A DNA stretch of 64,000 nucleotides from an uncultured Bacteroidales bacterium (lineage in GTDB: Bacteria; Bacteroidota; Bacteroidia; Bacteroidales; UBA932): the NCBI GenBank assembly GCA_934725015.1, contig CAKVAS010000002.1:248001-312000 (forward strand). Direction: 5' to 3'. Below are positions 17,252 through 25,743 of the stretch, one piece after another (the stretch's first letter is position 1; each line of letters opens with the position of its first letter). The translations under genes and the position numbers were made by a program. The notes under the pieces are model-generated. The model did no database searches and was not told the origin of the DNA. It saw nothing but the letters and a program-made list of their open reading frames with translations.

Positions 17252-17288
17252 GAAAGAGTTCGCGCAAGCGAGCTCTTTCTTCTTTTCG
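17252..17288 (+). terminator. Terminator behind tRNA-Cys
   Basis: GAAAGAGTTCGC (17252-17263) and GCGAGCTCTTTC (17268-17279) form a 12-bp stem (one G-T pair) around a GCAA tetraloop, followed by TTCTTTTC. Confidence 0.88.
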
Positions 17289-17372
17289 CGCCTGATATGC
17301 CGGGTATAATGGTGGCATAATTGGGGTTTAATTGCAAAAAATGGTTGGTAAAATCCTTGTAATGCAGGTTAT

Positions 17373-17411
17373 GATAAAAATTTTGCAAATTTTTATCGAA
17401 AAAATTTGCAA
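17373..17411. repeat. Two overlapping, mutually exclusive AT-rich palindromes
   Basis: GATAAAAATTT and AAATTTTTATC form an 11-bp stem with a 3-nt loop (17373-17397). TTGCAAATTTTT and AAAAATTTGCAA form a 12-bp stem with a 5-nt loop (17383-17411). The two share 17383-17397 and cannot form at once. The second covers the TTG of the promoter at 17406. Confidence 0.8.
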
Positions 17412-17435
17412 GTTCCAAAATTATGCGTACCTTTG
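17406..17435 (+). promoter_or_regulatory. Consensus promoter with no ORF behind it
   Basis: TTTG (17405-17408), 19 nt and TACCTTTG (17428-17435) is as good a match as the tRNA-Cys promoter. No plausible coding region follows for more than 300 nt on this strand. It resembles the promoter type used for stable RNA genes. Confidence 0.75.
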
Positions 17436-17441
17436 CATCCG

Positions 17442-17575
17442 AGTTAAGGAAAGACGGTTCTTTGATCTGAATTAACTCATTGGTTATTAGTTTTAGTGTT
17501 ATTAATTATGTGGTTAGTATGAGGTGTCCTCGCGGGAGCGACGACAGCTCATTTTTTTTTACAAAAAAATGAGCT
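17442..17575 (+). ncRNA. Candidate small non-coding RNA
   Basis: The segment runs from the expected start of the promoter at 17406-17435 to a perfect 13-bp palindrome (AGCTCATTTTTTT / AAAAAAATGAGCT, loop TTAC, 17546-17575). GAGTTAA near its 5' end can pair with TTAACTC about 35 nt later. I do not recognise it as a known RNA family; it is inferred only from promoter, structure and terminator-like end. Confidence 0.4.
17546..17575. terminator. Perfect 13-bp palindrome, possible bidirectional terminator
   Basis: AGCTCATTTTTTT and AAAAAAATGAGCT pair fully around TTAC. The T and A tracts are inside the stem, so it could stop transcription in either direction by pairing less of the stem. Function is inferred. 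Confidence 0.55.
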
Positions 17576-17791
17576 CGACCTCCGAAGAGGTCGGACATTC
17601 CAACCCCAGTCGGCAGAGCCGACAGCCCCTGTCAGGGGCACACGACCTCCATTCCATTCCGGTCGGCGACTCCGTTCCTCCGTTTCACTCCGTCACTTCA
17701 TCGCGGCGGCTGATGCCGCCTTATATAGTCAGGCATTCTTATATAGTCAGACTTTTTTGGGGGGGGGATTCAAATCAGGTTCGTATTCCCC
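17576..17791. repeat. Run of short hairpins and a direct repeat, no gene
   Basis: Hairpins follow one another: CGACCTC/GAGGTCG (17576-17593), GTCGGC/GCCGAC (17609-17623), GCCCCT/AGGGGC (17625-17639) and GGCGGC/GCCGCC (17705-17720), with loops of 3-4 nt. TTATATAGTCAG occurs at 17721-17732 and 17739-17750 and is followed by runs of T and G. Translated ORFs here look random, so I see no gene. Confidence 0.7.
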
Positions 17792-18361
17792 TTAAAAATT
17801 CTTCAGCTCCTGATATACCAGATGGGTCGGAAGACCCATGACGGTGAAGTATGAGCCTGATATTCCGGTGATTGCGGCGTAGCCTATCCATTCCTGGATT
17901 CCGTAGGCTCCGGCCTTGTCAAACGGCTTGCATCTGTCGATGTAATAATTGATTTCCTCGTCGGAGAGGGGGGCGAAATGCACGAGGCAGGTGTCCGAGA
18001 AGGATTCTTCGCGGCGGGAGTCGCGTATCGTGACTCCGGTAATGACCTCATGAGTGCGTCCTGAGAGCAGATGCAGCATCCGGACGGCATCCTCCCTGTC
18101 ACGCGGCTTGCCGAGAACCTCGTCGCCGCAGAGAACCAGCGTGTCGGCGGTGAGCAGAATCTCGTTTTCGGACAGCGGACGGTGGAATCCGTGTGACTTG
18201 CCCCGGGAAAGGATGAGGGGAATGTCGCGGTGAGGCGTGTCGGGGCTGTATTTTTCCTCGAAATTGTTCCTCGCATCGACCTCGAACTCAACTCCGAGTC
18301 CGGAAAGCAGTTCGCGCCTCCGGGGAGACGCGCTGCCTAAAATTATGTGCTTGGTATTCAT
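17792..18361 (-). CDS. maf: Maf-family nucleotide pyrophosphatase
   Basis: The 189-residue protein has the Maf signature SASPRRRELL (residues 10-19), ILLTADTLVLCGDEVLGKP and AGAYGIQEW. Maf enzymes hydrolyse modified or mismatched nucleoside triphosphates to monophosphates. The ATG at 18361 is chosen because upstream in-frame sequence translates the interspersed repeat at 18374. It is the last gene of the DUF3467-kdsC-maf set. Confidence 0.92.
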   Translation of the reverse strand: MNTKHIILGSASPRRRELLSGLGVEFEVDARNNFEEKYSPDTPHRDIPLILSRGKSHGFHRPLSENEILLTADTLVLCGDEVLGKPRDREDAVRMLHLLSGRTHEVITGVTIRDSRREESFSDTCLVHFAPLSDEEINYYIDRCKPFDKAGAYGIQEWIGYAAITGISGSYFTVMGLPTHLVYQELKNF

Positions 18362-18373
18362 TGATTTGTCGCT

Positions 18374-18442
18374 CAAAGATCTCTCACTTCGTTCGAGATG
18401 ACAGTTTAGTAATTGTTCCTGTTCGAGATGACAGTTTAGTAA
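18374..18442. repeat. Interspersed repeat with internal 22-bp duplication
   Basis: 18374-18403 equals the copy at 2795-2824. A 22-bp segment that starts GTTCGAGATGACAG is present at 18391-18412 and again at 18421-18442. The stop codon of kdsC lies in the second copy. Confidence 0.88.
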
Positions 18443-19014
18443 CTTTTCTCGTATCGGGACACGTCGAAGTTCCATGTACCCTGCGCACGCATCACTATTT
18501 CGATGATTTCACGGACAAAACGCGCACCTGCCGGGAAAATCGAGACATAGTCCGCGCAGAGCCGCGCCTCCTCCATCGCGTCGGCCGGGCACACTCCGAG
18601 TCCGCAGGCGGCGAGAACCGGCGCGTCCGGCAGGTCATCCCCGCAGTAGAGCACCTCTTCGGGCTTAAGGCCGTGCTTTGAGCAGAACTTGTTGAAATCC
18701 GCTATCTTGTCCTTCGAGGCGAGGTAGATGTCGGTTCCGCCGAATCCGAAGAAGCGGAACCGCTTTTCGACGGTGTCCGAGTGCGCTCCGGTAATGATTC
18801 CGAGCCTGTAACCGCCCATGGATGCCATCCTGAGACCGAAGCCGTCCTTCGCGCTGTATGTGCGCAGAAAGTCCCCGCTCTCGGCGACAAAAATGCTCCC
18901 GTCGGTCATGACTCCGTCGATGTCAAAGGTGAAAGCCTTGATTTTCAGAATCTTCGCATAAACATCATCCGGAATTTCAAGCTGCTTCAGCTGGGAGTTG
19001 GTAACGATTGCCAT
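18436..19014 (-). CDS. kdsC: KdsC-like 3-deoxy-manno-octulosonate-8-phosphatase (HAD family)
   Basis: The 192-residue protein has the HAD motifs FDIDGVMTDG (Asp31, Asp33), the Thr in IITGAHS, Lys in LASKDKI and YCGDDLPDAPVL. It lacks a cap domain, as in KdsC, which frees KDO from KDO-8-phosphate for lipid A/LPS core synthesis. Its C-terminus ends inside a repeat. It lies 5 nt behind the DUF3467 gene. Confidence 0.88.
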   Translation of the reverse strand: MAIVTNSQLKQLEIPDDVYAKILKIKAFTFDIDGVMTDGSIFVAESGDFLRTYSAKDGFGLRMASMGGYRLGIITGAHSDTVEKRFRFFGFGGTDIYLASKDKIADFNKFCSKHGLKPEEVLYCGDDLPDAPVLAACGLGVCPADAMEEARLCADYVSIFPAGARFVREIIEIVMRAQGTWNFDVSRYEKSY

Positions 19015-19019
19015 ATTCC

Positions 19020-19355
19020 CTAACTCTTAGCCCCGTTCCCGAATCCGCCGCCGAAGCCTCCCATCGGAAAGGTGTCGTTCCCGGGACTGCGGCCGAACGA
19101 AATCTGACCGAACTGCGCCTCATATTTCTGAATGTTGTCCTGCAACGCCATCAGAAGCCTCTTGGCGTGCTCGGGTGTCATGATAATCCTGTTGCTCACC
19201 CCTGCTTTCTGAAGCCCCGGAAGCATGGTCGCGAAGTCGAGAATGAACTCGCTGTGCGAATGGGTGATGATTGCAAGGTTCGAATATGTCCCCTTTGCCA
19301 CGTCGTGCGGAATCTCGATGTCGAGCTTGTTTTCGTTGTTTTCCATACAGTTCAT
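19020..19355 (-). CDS. DUF3467 domain protein
   Basis: The 111-residue protein matches DUF3467, a small Bacteroidetes family: YSNLAIITHSHSEFILDFA, then ILT-like SNRIIMTPEHAKRLLMALQDNI, then a Gly/Phe-rich tail. The function is unknown. Translation could start at 19355 (MNCMENN) or 19346 (MENNENK). It heads the minus-strand set with kdsC and maf. Confidence 0.85.
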   Translation of the reverse strand: MNCMENNENKLDIEIPHDVAKGTYSNLAIITHSHSEFILDFATMLPGLQKAGVSNRIIMTPEHAKRLLMALQDNIQKYEAQFGQISFGRSPGNDTFPMGGFGGGFGNGAKS

Positions 19356-19388
19356 ATTTTTACATCGCGAAGTTAGTCAAAAATTGTG

Positions 19389-19396
19389 TATCTTTG
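19389..19396 (+). promoter_or_regulatory. -7 box TATCTTTG before valS
   Basis: TATCTTTG lies about 105 nt before the chosen valS start; no clean TTG is found 19-20 nt upstream. Confidence 0.5.
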
Positions 19397-19500
19397 CACG
19401 ATTATGCGGACGAATGACCCATATTTTGAATGTTTCGATATTCCGCAAGATGCAGGGGATTTCGTCGGATTGGAAGAAAATACAAACTTTTTTGAAATAT

Positions 19501-22152
19501 ATGGAACTGCAGTCGAAGTATGACCCGGCACAGACCGAAGACAAATGGTATGCCTACTGGCTGAAACACAAGTTCTTTCATTCGGAGCCGGATGAAAGGG
19601 AGCCTTACACTATAGTCATTCCGCCACCTAACGTGACGGGAATCCTTCACATGGGACACGTTCTCAACAACACCATCAACGACGTGCTCATCCGCAAGGC
19701 GCGCATGGACGGCAAGAACGCCTGCTGGATTCCGGGAACTGACCACGCTTCAATCGCTACCGAGAGCAAGGTCGTGGCCAAGCTCAAGGCGGAGGGCATC
19801 AGCAAGGAGGACCTTACCCGCGAGGAGTTCATGAAGCACGCGTGGGAGTGGAAGGAAAAGCACGGCGGAATCATCCTCAGCCAGCTCCGCAAGCTCGGCG
19901 CTTCATGCGACTGGGACAGGACGAAGTTCACCATGGACCCGGACCTGAGCGAGGCTGTAATCAACACCTTCGTCTATTTCTATAACAAGGGGCTTATATA
20001 TAGAGGTGTGCGCATGGTCAACTGGGACCCGGTGGGGCTCACCGCCGTCAGCGACGAGGAAGTCGTCCACAGGGACACCGCCAGCAAGTTCTATCACATG
20101 AGATATTTCGTTTCCGACGGACACGGCAATCCGACCGACAAGTACATAGTCGTGGCGACCACCCGTCCGGAGACAATAATGGCCGACGCCGCCGTCTGCA
20201 TCAATCCGGAGGACACGAGATATGAGTGGCTTCGCGGAAAGAAGGTGATTATACCTCTGATAAACAAGGAGATACCGATTATTGAGGATTCATACGTCGA
20301 GATGGACTTCGGAACCGGATGCCTCAAGGTGACTCCGGCTCACGATGTGAACGACTACGCGATCGGAATGCGTCACAACCTTCCGGTTCTCGACATTATC
20401 GACGACCACGGCCGCCTGAACGAAAAGGCCCGGATTCTTGTCGGCGAGGACCGCTTTGTGGCGAGAAAGAAGATTGCCAAGATGCTTGAGGAAGCCGGAA
20501 ATCTTGAGAAGACAGTCGATTACACATCCCCGATAGGATATTCGGAGCGGACGAATGCCGTCATCGAGCCGAAGCTCTCGAAGCAGTGGTTCCTCAAGAT
20601 GGACGAGCTTGCGAAGGCGGCTCTCGAAAGCGTGGAGAGCGGAAGGATAAAGCTCATACCTGAAAAGTACCGCAACACCTACCGTCACTGGATGGAAACC
20701 GCGCACGACTGGTGCATTTCACGCCAGCTCTGGTGGGGACAGCGAATCCCGGCATACTATCTGCCGGACGGAAGCTTTGTGGTGGCGCCGACGGCCGAAG
20801 AGGCTCTGAAGCTTGCGCAGCGGAAGAATCCTGCCGTGACTGCGGCGGACCTCCATCAGGACGACGACGTGCTCGACACCTGGTTCTCGTCATGGCTCTG
20901 GCCGATTTCCGTGTTCGATCCTGAAATGCCGGGACATCCGGAGCATCAGCCGAACCGCGACCTTGCATACTATTATCCTACAAATGACCTCGTTACGGGT
21001 CCTGACATCATCTTCTTCTGGGTTGCCAGGATGGTCATGGCCGGCGACGAGTTCATGAAGGAGGAACCGTTCCACAATGTCTATTTCACGGGCATCGTGC
21101 GCGACAAGCTCGGACGCAAGATGAGCAAGACTCTCGGCAACTCTCCTGACCCGCTCGACCTCATCGCCAAGTACGGCGCGGACGCGGTGCGTCTTGGAAT
21201 GCTCCTTTGCAGTTCGGCAGGAAACGACATCCTCTATGACGAGTCGCAGATTGAGCAGGGACGTAATTTCGGCAACAAGATTTGGAACGCCTTCAGGCTC
21301 ATCACAGGCTGGACTGTTGATGCTTCACTTGAGCAGAGTGAGGCTTGTGCGGTGGCAGTCAGGTGGTTCGGTGACAAACTCAACGCAGTTGCCTCGGAAG
21401 TGAACGACCATTTCTCCAAGTTCAGAATCTCTGACGCGCTGATGGCCGCCTATAAGTTCTTCTGGGACGATTTCTGCGCGTGGTATCTCGAACTCGTGAA
21501 GCCCTCATACGGTTCGCCGATTGATTCTAAGACATACGAGACGACCCTTGAGTATTTCGAGAGCCTTCTGAAGATGATTCATCCGATTATGCCTTTCATT
21601 ACCGAGGAACTTTGGCACGCTGTGCGAGAGCGCGGTGAGAATGCCACGATTATGTTCGAGAGGTACCCGGTCGCAGGAGAGAGTGACGCGAAGTATATCG
21701 CTGATTTCAATCTTGCGTGCGATATGGTTGCCGGGGTGCGCAACATCCGCCAGCAGAAGGGGCTTTCTCCGAGGGAACCGCTCAGGCTGTTCATTGTCGG
21801 AGAGTGGTCCAAGGATATGGAGGCCGTTGTTGTCAAGCTTGCCAATGTCAGTGAGATACAGCACGTGACCTCGATTGATGATTCGCTTGCAGGTGTGTCG
21901 TTCATGGCAGGGACGGTCAAGGCTTTCGTTCCTCTGGAGGGGCTCGTCGATGCCGCGGAGGAGATTGCCAAGCTTGAGGGTGAGCTGAAATATCTTCAGG
22001 GATTCCTCAAGTCCGTGCGCGGGAAGCTGTCCAATGAGAAGTTCGTCTCCCATGCTCCTGAGGCCGTGGTTGCGGCAGAGAGGAAGAAGGAGGCTGACGC
22101 GCTTTCCAAGATTGAGAGCATCGAGCATTCCCTCAAGGCTCTCAGGTCTTGA
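19501..22152 (+). CDS. valS: Valyl-tRNA synthetase
   Basis: The 883-residue class I synthetase shows the HIGH-type motif in PPNVTGILHMGH, an editing domain (TTRPETIMADAA), the KMSKS-type loop KMSKTLGNS, an anticodon-binding domain and a C-terminal coiled coil (LEGELKYLQGFLKSVRGKL). The ATG at 19501 gives the family-typical N-terminus MELQSKYDP; upstream in-frame ATGs (19414, 19450) only add unrelated residues. Confidence 0.95.
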   Translation: MELQSKYDPAQTEDKWYAYWLKHKFFHSEPDEREPYTIVIPPPNVTGILHMGHVLNNTINDVLIRKARMDGKNACWIPGTDHASIATESKVVAKLKAEGISKEDLTREEFMKHAWEWKEKHGGIILSQLRKLGASCDWDRTKFTMDPDLSEAVINTFVYFYNKGLIYRGVRMVNWDPVGLTAVSDEEVVHRDTASKFYHMRYFVSDGHGNPTDKYIVVATTRPETIMADAAVCINPEDTRYEWLRGKKVIIPLINKEIPIIEDSYVEMDFGTGCLKVTPAHDVNDYAIGMRHNLPVLDIIDDHGRLNEKARILVGEDRFVARKKIAKMLEEAGNLEKTVDYTSPIGYSERTNAVIEPKLSKQWFLKMDELAKAALESVESGRIKLIPEKYRNTYRHWMETAHDWCISRQLWWGQRIPAYYLPDGSFVVAPTAEEALKLAQRKNPAVTAADLHQDDDVLDTWFSSWLWPISVFDPEMPGHPEHQPNRDLAYYYPTNDLVTGPDIIFFWVARMVMAGDEFMKEEPFHNVYFTGIVRDKLGRKMSKTLGNSPDPLDLIAKYGADAVRLGMLLCSSAGNDILYDESQIEQGRNFGNKIWNAFRLITGWTVDASLEQSEACAVAVRWFGDKLNAVASEVNDHFSKFRISDALMAAYKFFWDDFCAWYLELVKPSYGSPIDSKTYETTLEYFESLLKMIHPIMPFITEELWHAVRERGENATIMFERYPVAGESDAKYIADFNLACDMVAGVRNIRQQKGLSPREPLRLFIVGEWSKDMEAVVVKLANVSEIQHVTSIDDSLAGVSFMAGTVKAFVPLEGLVDAAEEIAKLEGELKYLQGFLKSVRGKLSNEKFVSHAPEAVVAAERKKEADALSKIESIEHSLKALRS

Positions 22153-22195
22153 CGCTATGTGGCTTTATAGAAGATGCTTATTTTAAGGTTAAGAC

Positions 22196-22603
22196 ATGAT
22201 AGAATCTACACTATATCTTGAAGTGCGCTACTACGAGACTGACCAGATGGCGATTGTCCACCACTCGAACTACATACGCTATTTCGAGTGCGGGCGGGCT
22301 AAGCTTATGACGGATGTCGGCTTCCCTGTGGAGCGGATGGAGAGCGAGGGCGTGATGACGGCCGTCGCCGCCGTGACGGCTCAGTACAAGGCTCCGGCAA
22401 GGCTCGGGGACACACTGCGCGTCGTGACTCGGCTTCCGCAGCTGCCTACGGCGAAGATGCTGTTCGAGACGGAAATCTACAACCAGGACGATGTGCTGCT
22501 CTGCACCGGAACGGTGAAGCTCGGTTTCATTGATGCGGACACGCGACGGCCGAGAAGATGTCCTGACGATTTGCTGGCAGTGATAGGGAAATACTATGAT
22601 TAG
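22196..22603 (+). CDS. 4HBT (YbgC-like) acyl-CoA thioesterase
   Basis: The 135-residue hot-dog fold protein has the family motif YYETDQMAIVHHSNYIRYFE with the catalytic Asp in ETDQM. It hydrolyses acyl-CoA thioesters; the natural substrate is not known. It stands between valS and tatA. Confidence 0.88.
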   Translation: MIESTLYLEVRYYETDQMAIVHHSNYIRYFECGRAKLMTDVGFPVERMESEGVMTAVAAVTAQYKAPARLGDTLRVVTRLPQLPTAKMLFETEIYNQDDVLLCTGTVKLGFIDADTRRPRRCPDDLLAVIGKYYD

Positions 22604-22659
22604 AAATGTCCTGCGTAGGGCGAAAGTTTGACGAAATAATTTTTTTAACATTACAGATT

Positions 22660-22890
22660 ATGTTGACGGTTTTACCACTCGGAGTTTTTGGAATATGGCA
22701 GGTTGTCCTGATTGTTCTGGTGATTCTTCTTCTTTTCGGAGGCAAGAAGATTCCTGAGCTCATGCGCGGGCTCGGACACGGAATGAAGAGCTTCAAGCAG
22801 GGGATGAAGGATGCCGACAAGGAAATTCAGGAGATAAAGAAAGAGATTGAGACCACTCCTGAAGAAATCAAGGACGCGGACAAGAAGTAG
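22660..22890 (+). CDS. tatA: Twin-arginine translocase subunit TatA/TatB
   Basis: The 76-residue protein has one N-terminal membrane helix (WQVVLIVLVILLLFGGKKIP) followed by an amphipathic helix and a charged tail (MKDADKEIQEIKKEIE), the TatA plan. It works with TatC to move folded proteins across the inner membrane. ATG 22660 is preferred to 22606 because the extra residues are not family-like. tatC follows 9 nt later. Confidence 0.92.
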   Translation: MLTVLPLGVFGIWQVVLIVLVILLLFGGKKIPELMRGLGHGMKSFKQGMKDADKEIQEIKKEIETTPEEIKDADKK

Positions 22891-22899
22891 GGTTTTCCG

Positions 22900-23718
22900 A
22901 TGGCCAAGGACAGTCAGGCGGAAATGTCTTTTTGGGATCATCTCGACGCGCTGAGGGGAACTCTGCTCCGCTCGGCGGGTCTTGTTTTGGTGCTTACCGT
23001 CATCCTGTTCGTGCTCAAGGACTATTTCTTTGACATAGTGGTGCTTGCGCCGACGAGACCGACATTTCCGATGTATCGGCTCTTCGGGATGAATCCGGAG
23101 ATTTCGCTGATAAACTATGACCTTACCGCCCAGTTCATGGTTCATCTGGAGACCTCGATGCTCGGAGCGCTCGTTCTCGGGGCCCCGTATATATGTTATG
23201 AGATTTGGAGATTCATTGCCCCGGCACTCTACGAAAGGGAAAAGAAGCCCGTGCGGAAGGCATTTTTGTTCGCCGGCACGCTTTTTTATGTCGGACTTGC
23301 AGTGGGGTATTTCGTGCTTCTCCCGTTCATCGTCGATTTCTTTCAGAGCTATACGGTCAGCAAGATGGTCAAGAACACGATTTCGCTGGGCTCGTATATA
23401 TCGACCTTCTTTTCTACGGTTTTTTCGATGGGGCTCGCCTTTGAGTTCCCGGCGGTCATCCTTGCGCTGTCGAGCATGGGGCTTCTGCACAGGAGCACAT
23501 TGCAGAAACACAGGAAGCACGCGCTCGTGGTCCTTATGATTATAGCGGCGGCGATTACTCCGGCCGACATAATGTCGATGATAGTCGTGACGATTCCGCT
23601 CTATCTGCTCTATGAGTTCAGCATCCTGATTTGCCGAAAGGATGAACCGGAGGATGATGGGGACTCGGAGCCGGATGGTGATGCGGAGAACGGGCAGGGC
23701 GGTGCCGGGACAGATTAG
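22900..23718 (+). CDS. tatC: Twin-arginine translocase subunit TatC
   Basis: The 272-residue protein has the TatC N-terminus MSFWDHLDALRGTLLRS and six predicted membrane helices, with conserved FIAPALYEREKK and the Glu in FEFP. The C-terminal tail is acidic (DGDSEPDGDAENG). It forms the Tat receptor with TatA/B. Confidence 0.93.
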   Translation: MAKDSQAEMSFWDHLDALRGTLLRSAGLVLVLTVILFVLKDYFFDIVVLAPTRPTFPMYRLFGMNPEISLINYDLTAQFMVHLETSMLGALVLGAPYICYEIWRFIAPALYEREKKPVRKAFLFAGTLFYVGLAVGYFVLLPFIVDFFQSYTVSKMVKNTISLGSYISTFFSTVFSMGLAFEFPAVILALSSMGLLHRSTLQKHRKHALVVLMIIAAAITPADIMSMIVVTIPLYLLYEFSILICRKDEPEDDGDSEPDGDAENGQGGAGTD

Positions 23719-23734
23719 GATAAGGGAATAAGCA

Positions 23735-25675
23735 ATGATTTCAATAAATTCACTGACAGTTGCATACGGGGGCTTCACGCTTCTGGACGACATTAACTTT
23801 CACATCAGCGAGCAGGACAAAATCGGTCTCGTCGGGAAAAACGGTGCGGGGAAGTCAACGATTCTCAAGCTGATTTGCGGGCTCCAGACCCCGACTTCCG
23901 GGAAGGTTTCCGTGCCTTCCGGAGTGAAAATCGGATACCTGCCGCAGATAATGGAACATCACCGGGGCAAGTCCGTGATTGACGAGGCCATGACCGCCTT
24001 TCAGGAGATGTTCGACATGGAGGCGGAGCTCGACCGGATTACTGCGGAACTTGCAGAAAGAACCGACTACGAATCCGATGCATATCAGGGACTCATAGTC
24101 TCGCTGAATGATATAAACGACCGTCTGTCAATCATAAGGACGGACTCACCTCAAGTTCTTGCGGAACGAACGCTGCTGGGACTTGGGTTCAAGTATGACG
24201 AGCTTCAGAGGCCGACGGAGACTTTCAGTCAGGGCTGGAACATGAGGATTGAGCTGGCGAAGATTCTGCTCGGAAAGCCTGACGTGCTTCTGCTCGACGA
24301 GCCGACAAACCACCTCGACATCGAGTCTATCGAGTGGCTGGAGGGGTATCTCAAGGAATATCGCGGTTCGATGGTGCTGATTTCACACGACAGGAAGTTC
24401 CTCGACAATGTCACGAACAGGACTGTGGAAATCATGCTCGGACACATCCACGACTACAAGGTGCCGTACAGCAAGTACTTGGAGCTCAGGAAGGAGCGCA
24501 TCGCCCAGCAGAAGGCTGCCTACGAGAACCAGCAGCGGATGATAGAGAAAACCGAGGAATTCATCGAGCGTTTCCGCTACAAGCCGACCAAGTCCAATCA
24601 GGTGCAGTCCCGTGTGAAGCAGCTTGAAAAGCTGGAGCGGATAGAGGTGGATCTGGAGGACAAGTCCGCGCTTGCCGTGAAGTTTCCACCTGCCCCGCGT
24701 TCCGGAGACATTGCCTACAAGGCTGTTGACCTGACTCTCGGCTATGGGGACAAGGTCGTCTTTTCCGGCGCGGACATCGAGGTCAAGCGCGGGGAGAAGG
24801 TCGCTCTCGTCGGCAGAAACGGTGAGGGCAAGACGACTCTGATGAGGGCGCTCATGGGTGAACTGAAGCCGATGAAGGGGGAGTCCCGCGTCGGATATAA
24901 TGTGAGCATAGGCTATTATGCTCAGAATCAGGAAGATGTTCTCGACAAGAACGACACTGTCTATGAGACGCTTGACCGCATAGCCGTAGGGGACATCCGC
25001 CTGAAGCTGCGGGACATACTTGCGGCCTTTCTCTTCAAGGGCGAGGACATCGACAAGAAGGTGGCCGTGCTTTCCGGTGGGGAGCGGGCGCGTCTTGCCA
25101 TGGCGAAGCTGATGCTGCGTCCCTACAATCTGCTTGCGCTCGACGAGCCGACCAATCACATGGACATCCTTTCCAAGGACATTCTGAAGCAGGCGCTGAA
25201 GTCTTATGACGGCACGCTGATAATAGTCTCGCATGACCGCGATTTCCTTGACGGTCTGGTTGACAAGCTCTACGAGTTCCGGGACGGTCGGGTGCGCGAG
25301 TTTCTCGGGGGAGTGTCCGATTTTCTGGAGGCGCGCCGCATAGAGAATCTCAATGAGCTTGAGCGTCATGCGAAGCCCGCTGCGGAACAGGCTGCTGCGG
25401 CGGAAGTTTCGGTTAAGAAAGAGGCCGCGCAGCAGGAGTATCAGGCCAAGAAATTCATTTCCAAGGAGGAACGCAAGGTAAGGAACAGGATTTCGTTTCT
25501 GGAAAAGAAGATTGACGAGTGCCAGGCACGTATGAAGGAGATTGAAGGCGTGCTTGCCGCCCCGTCGCCGTCGGACGATTATATGGAGCTGACCCGCGAG
25601 TTTCTGGAGCTGAAGCGCGGCCTGGACTCAATGACGGACGAGTGGACGGAGCTGTCTGTGAGCATCGAATCTTAA
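23735..25675 (+). CDS. ABC-F family ATPase
   Basis: The 646-residue protein has two ABC domains and no membrane helices. Domain 1 has GKNGAGKST, LSQ-like TFSQGWNMRIELA and LLLDEPTNHLDIES; domain 2 has GRNGEGKTT, LSGGERARLAMA and LALDEPTNHMD. A linker (about residues 245-310, rich in K, E and R) and a C-terminal coiled coil fit Uup/EttA-type factors acting on ribosomes. The exact subgroup cannot be fixed. Confidence 0.92.
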   Translation: MISINSLTVAYGGFTLLDDINFHISEQDKIGLVGKNGAGKSTILKLICGLQTPTSGKVSVPSGVKIGYLPQIMEHHRGKSVIDEAMTAFQEMFDMEAELDRITAELAERTDYESDAYQGLIVSLNDINDRLSIIRTDSPQVLAERTLLGLGFKYDELQRPTETFSQGWNMRIELAKILLGKPDVLLLDEPTNHLDIESIEWLEGYLKEYRGSMVLISHDRKFLDNVTNRTVEIMLGHIHDYKVPYSKYLELRKERIAQQKAAYENQQRMIEKTEEFIERFRYKPTKSNQVQSRVKQLEKLERIEVDLEDKSALAVKFPPAPRSGDIAYKAVDLTLGYGDKVVFSGADIEVKRGEKVALVGRNGEGKTTLMRALMGELKPMKGESRVGYNVSIGYYAQNQEDVLDKNDTVYETLDRIAVGDIRLKLRDILAAFLFKGEDIDKKVAVLSGGERARLAMAKLMLRPYNLLALDEPTNHMDILSKDILKQALKSYDGTLIIVSHDRDFLDGLVDKLYEFRDGRVREFLGGVSDFLEARRIENLNELERHAKPAAEQAAAAEVSVKKEAAQQEYQAKKFISKEERKVRNRISFLEKKIDECQARMKEIEGVLAAPSPSDDYMELTREFLELKRGLDSMTDEWTELSVSIES

Positions 25676-25743
25676 TGTATGACTTAAATTGTTGCTTTAG
25701 TTAATATTTGTAAATACTTATAACTCATATAATAGAATAGCGT

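Noticed and set aside
17524..17841. 105-codon plus-strand ORF
   Set aside because: It runs through palindromes and homopolymers, its composition is random and it overlaps the end of maf.
18362..18475. N-terminal extension of maf
   Set aside because: The extra 38 codons translate the interspersed repeat, and the family N-terminus begins at the ATG at 18361.
19225..19500. N-terminal extension of valS
   Set aside because: It would overlap the DUF3467 gene and pass upstream of the -7 box; the family start is MELQSKYDP.
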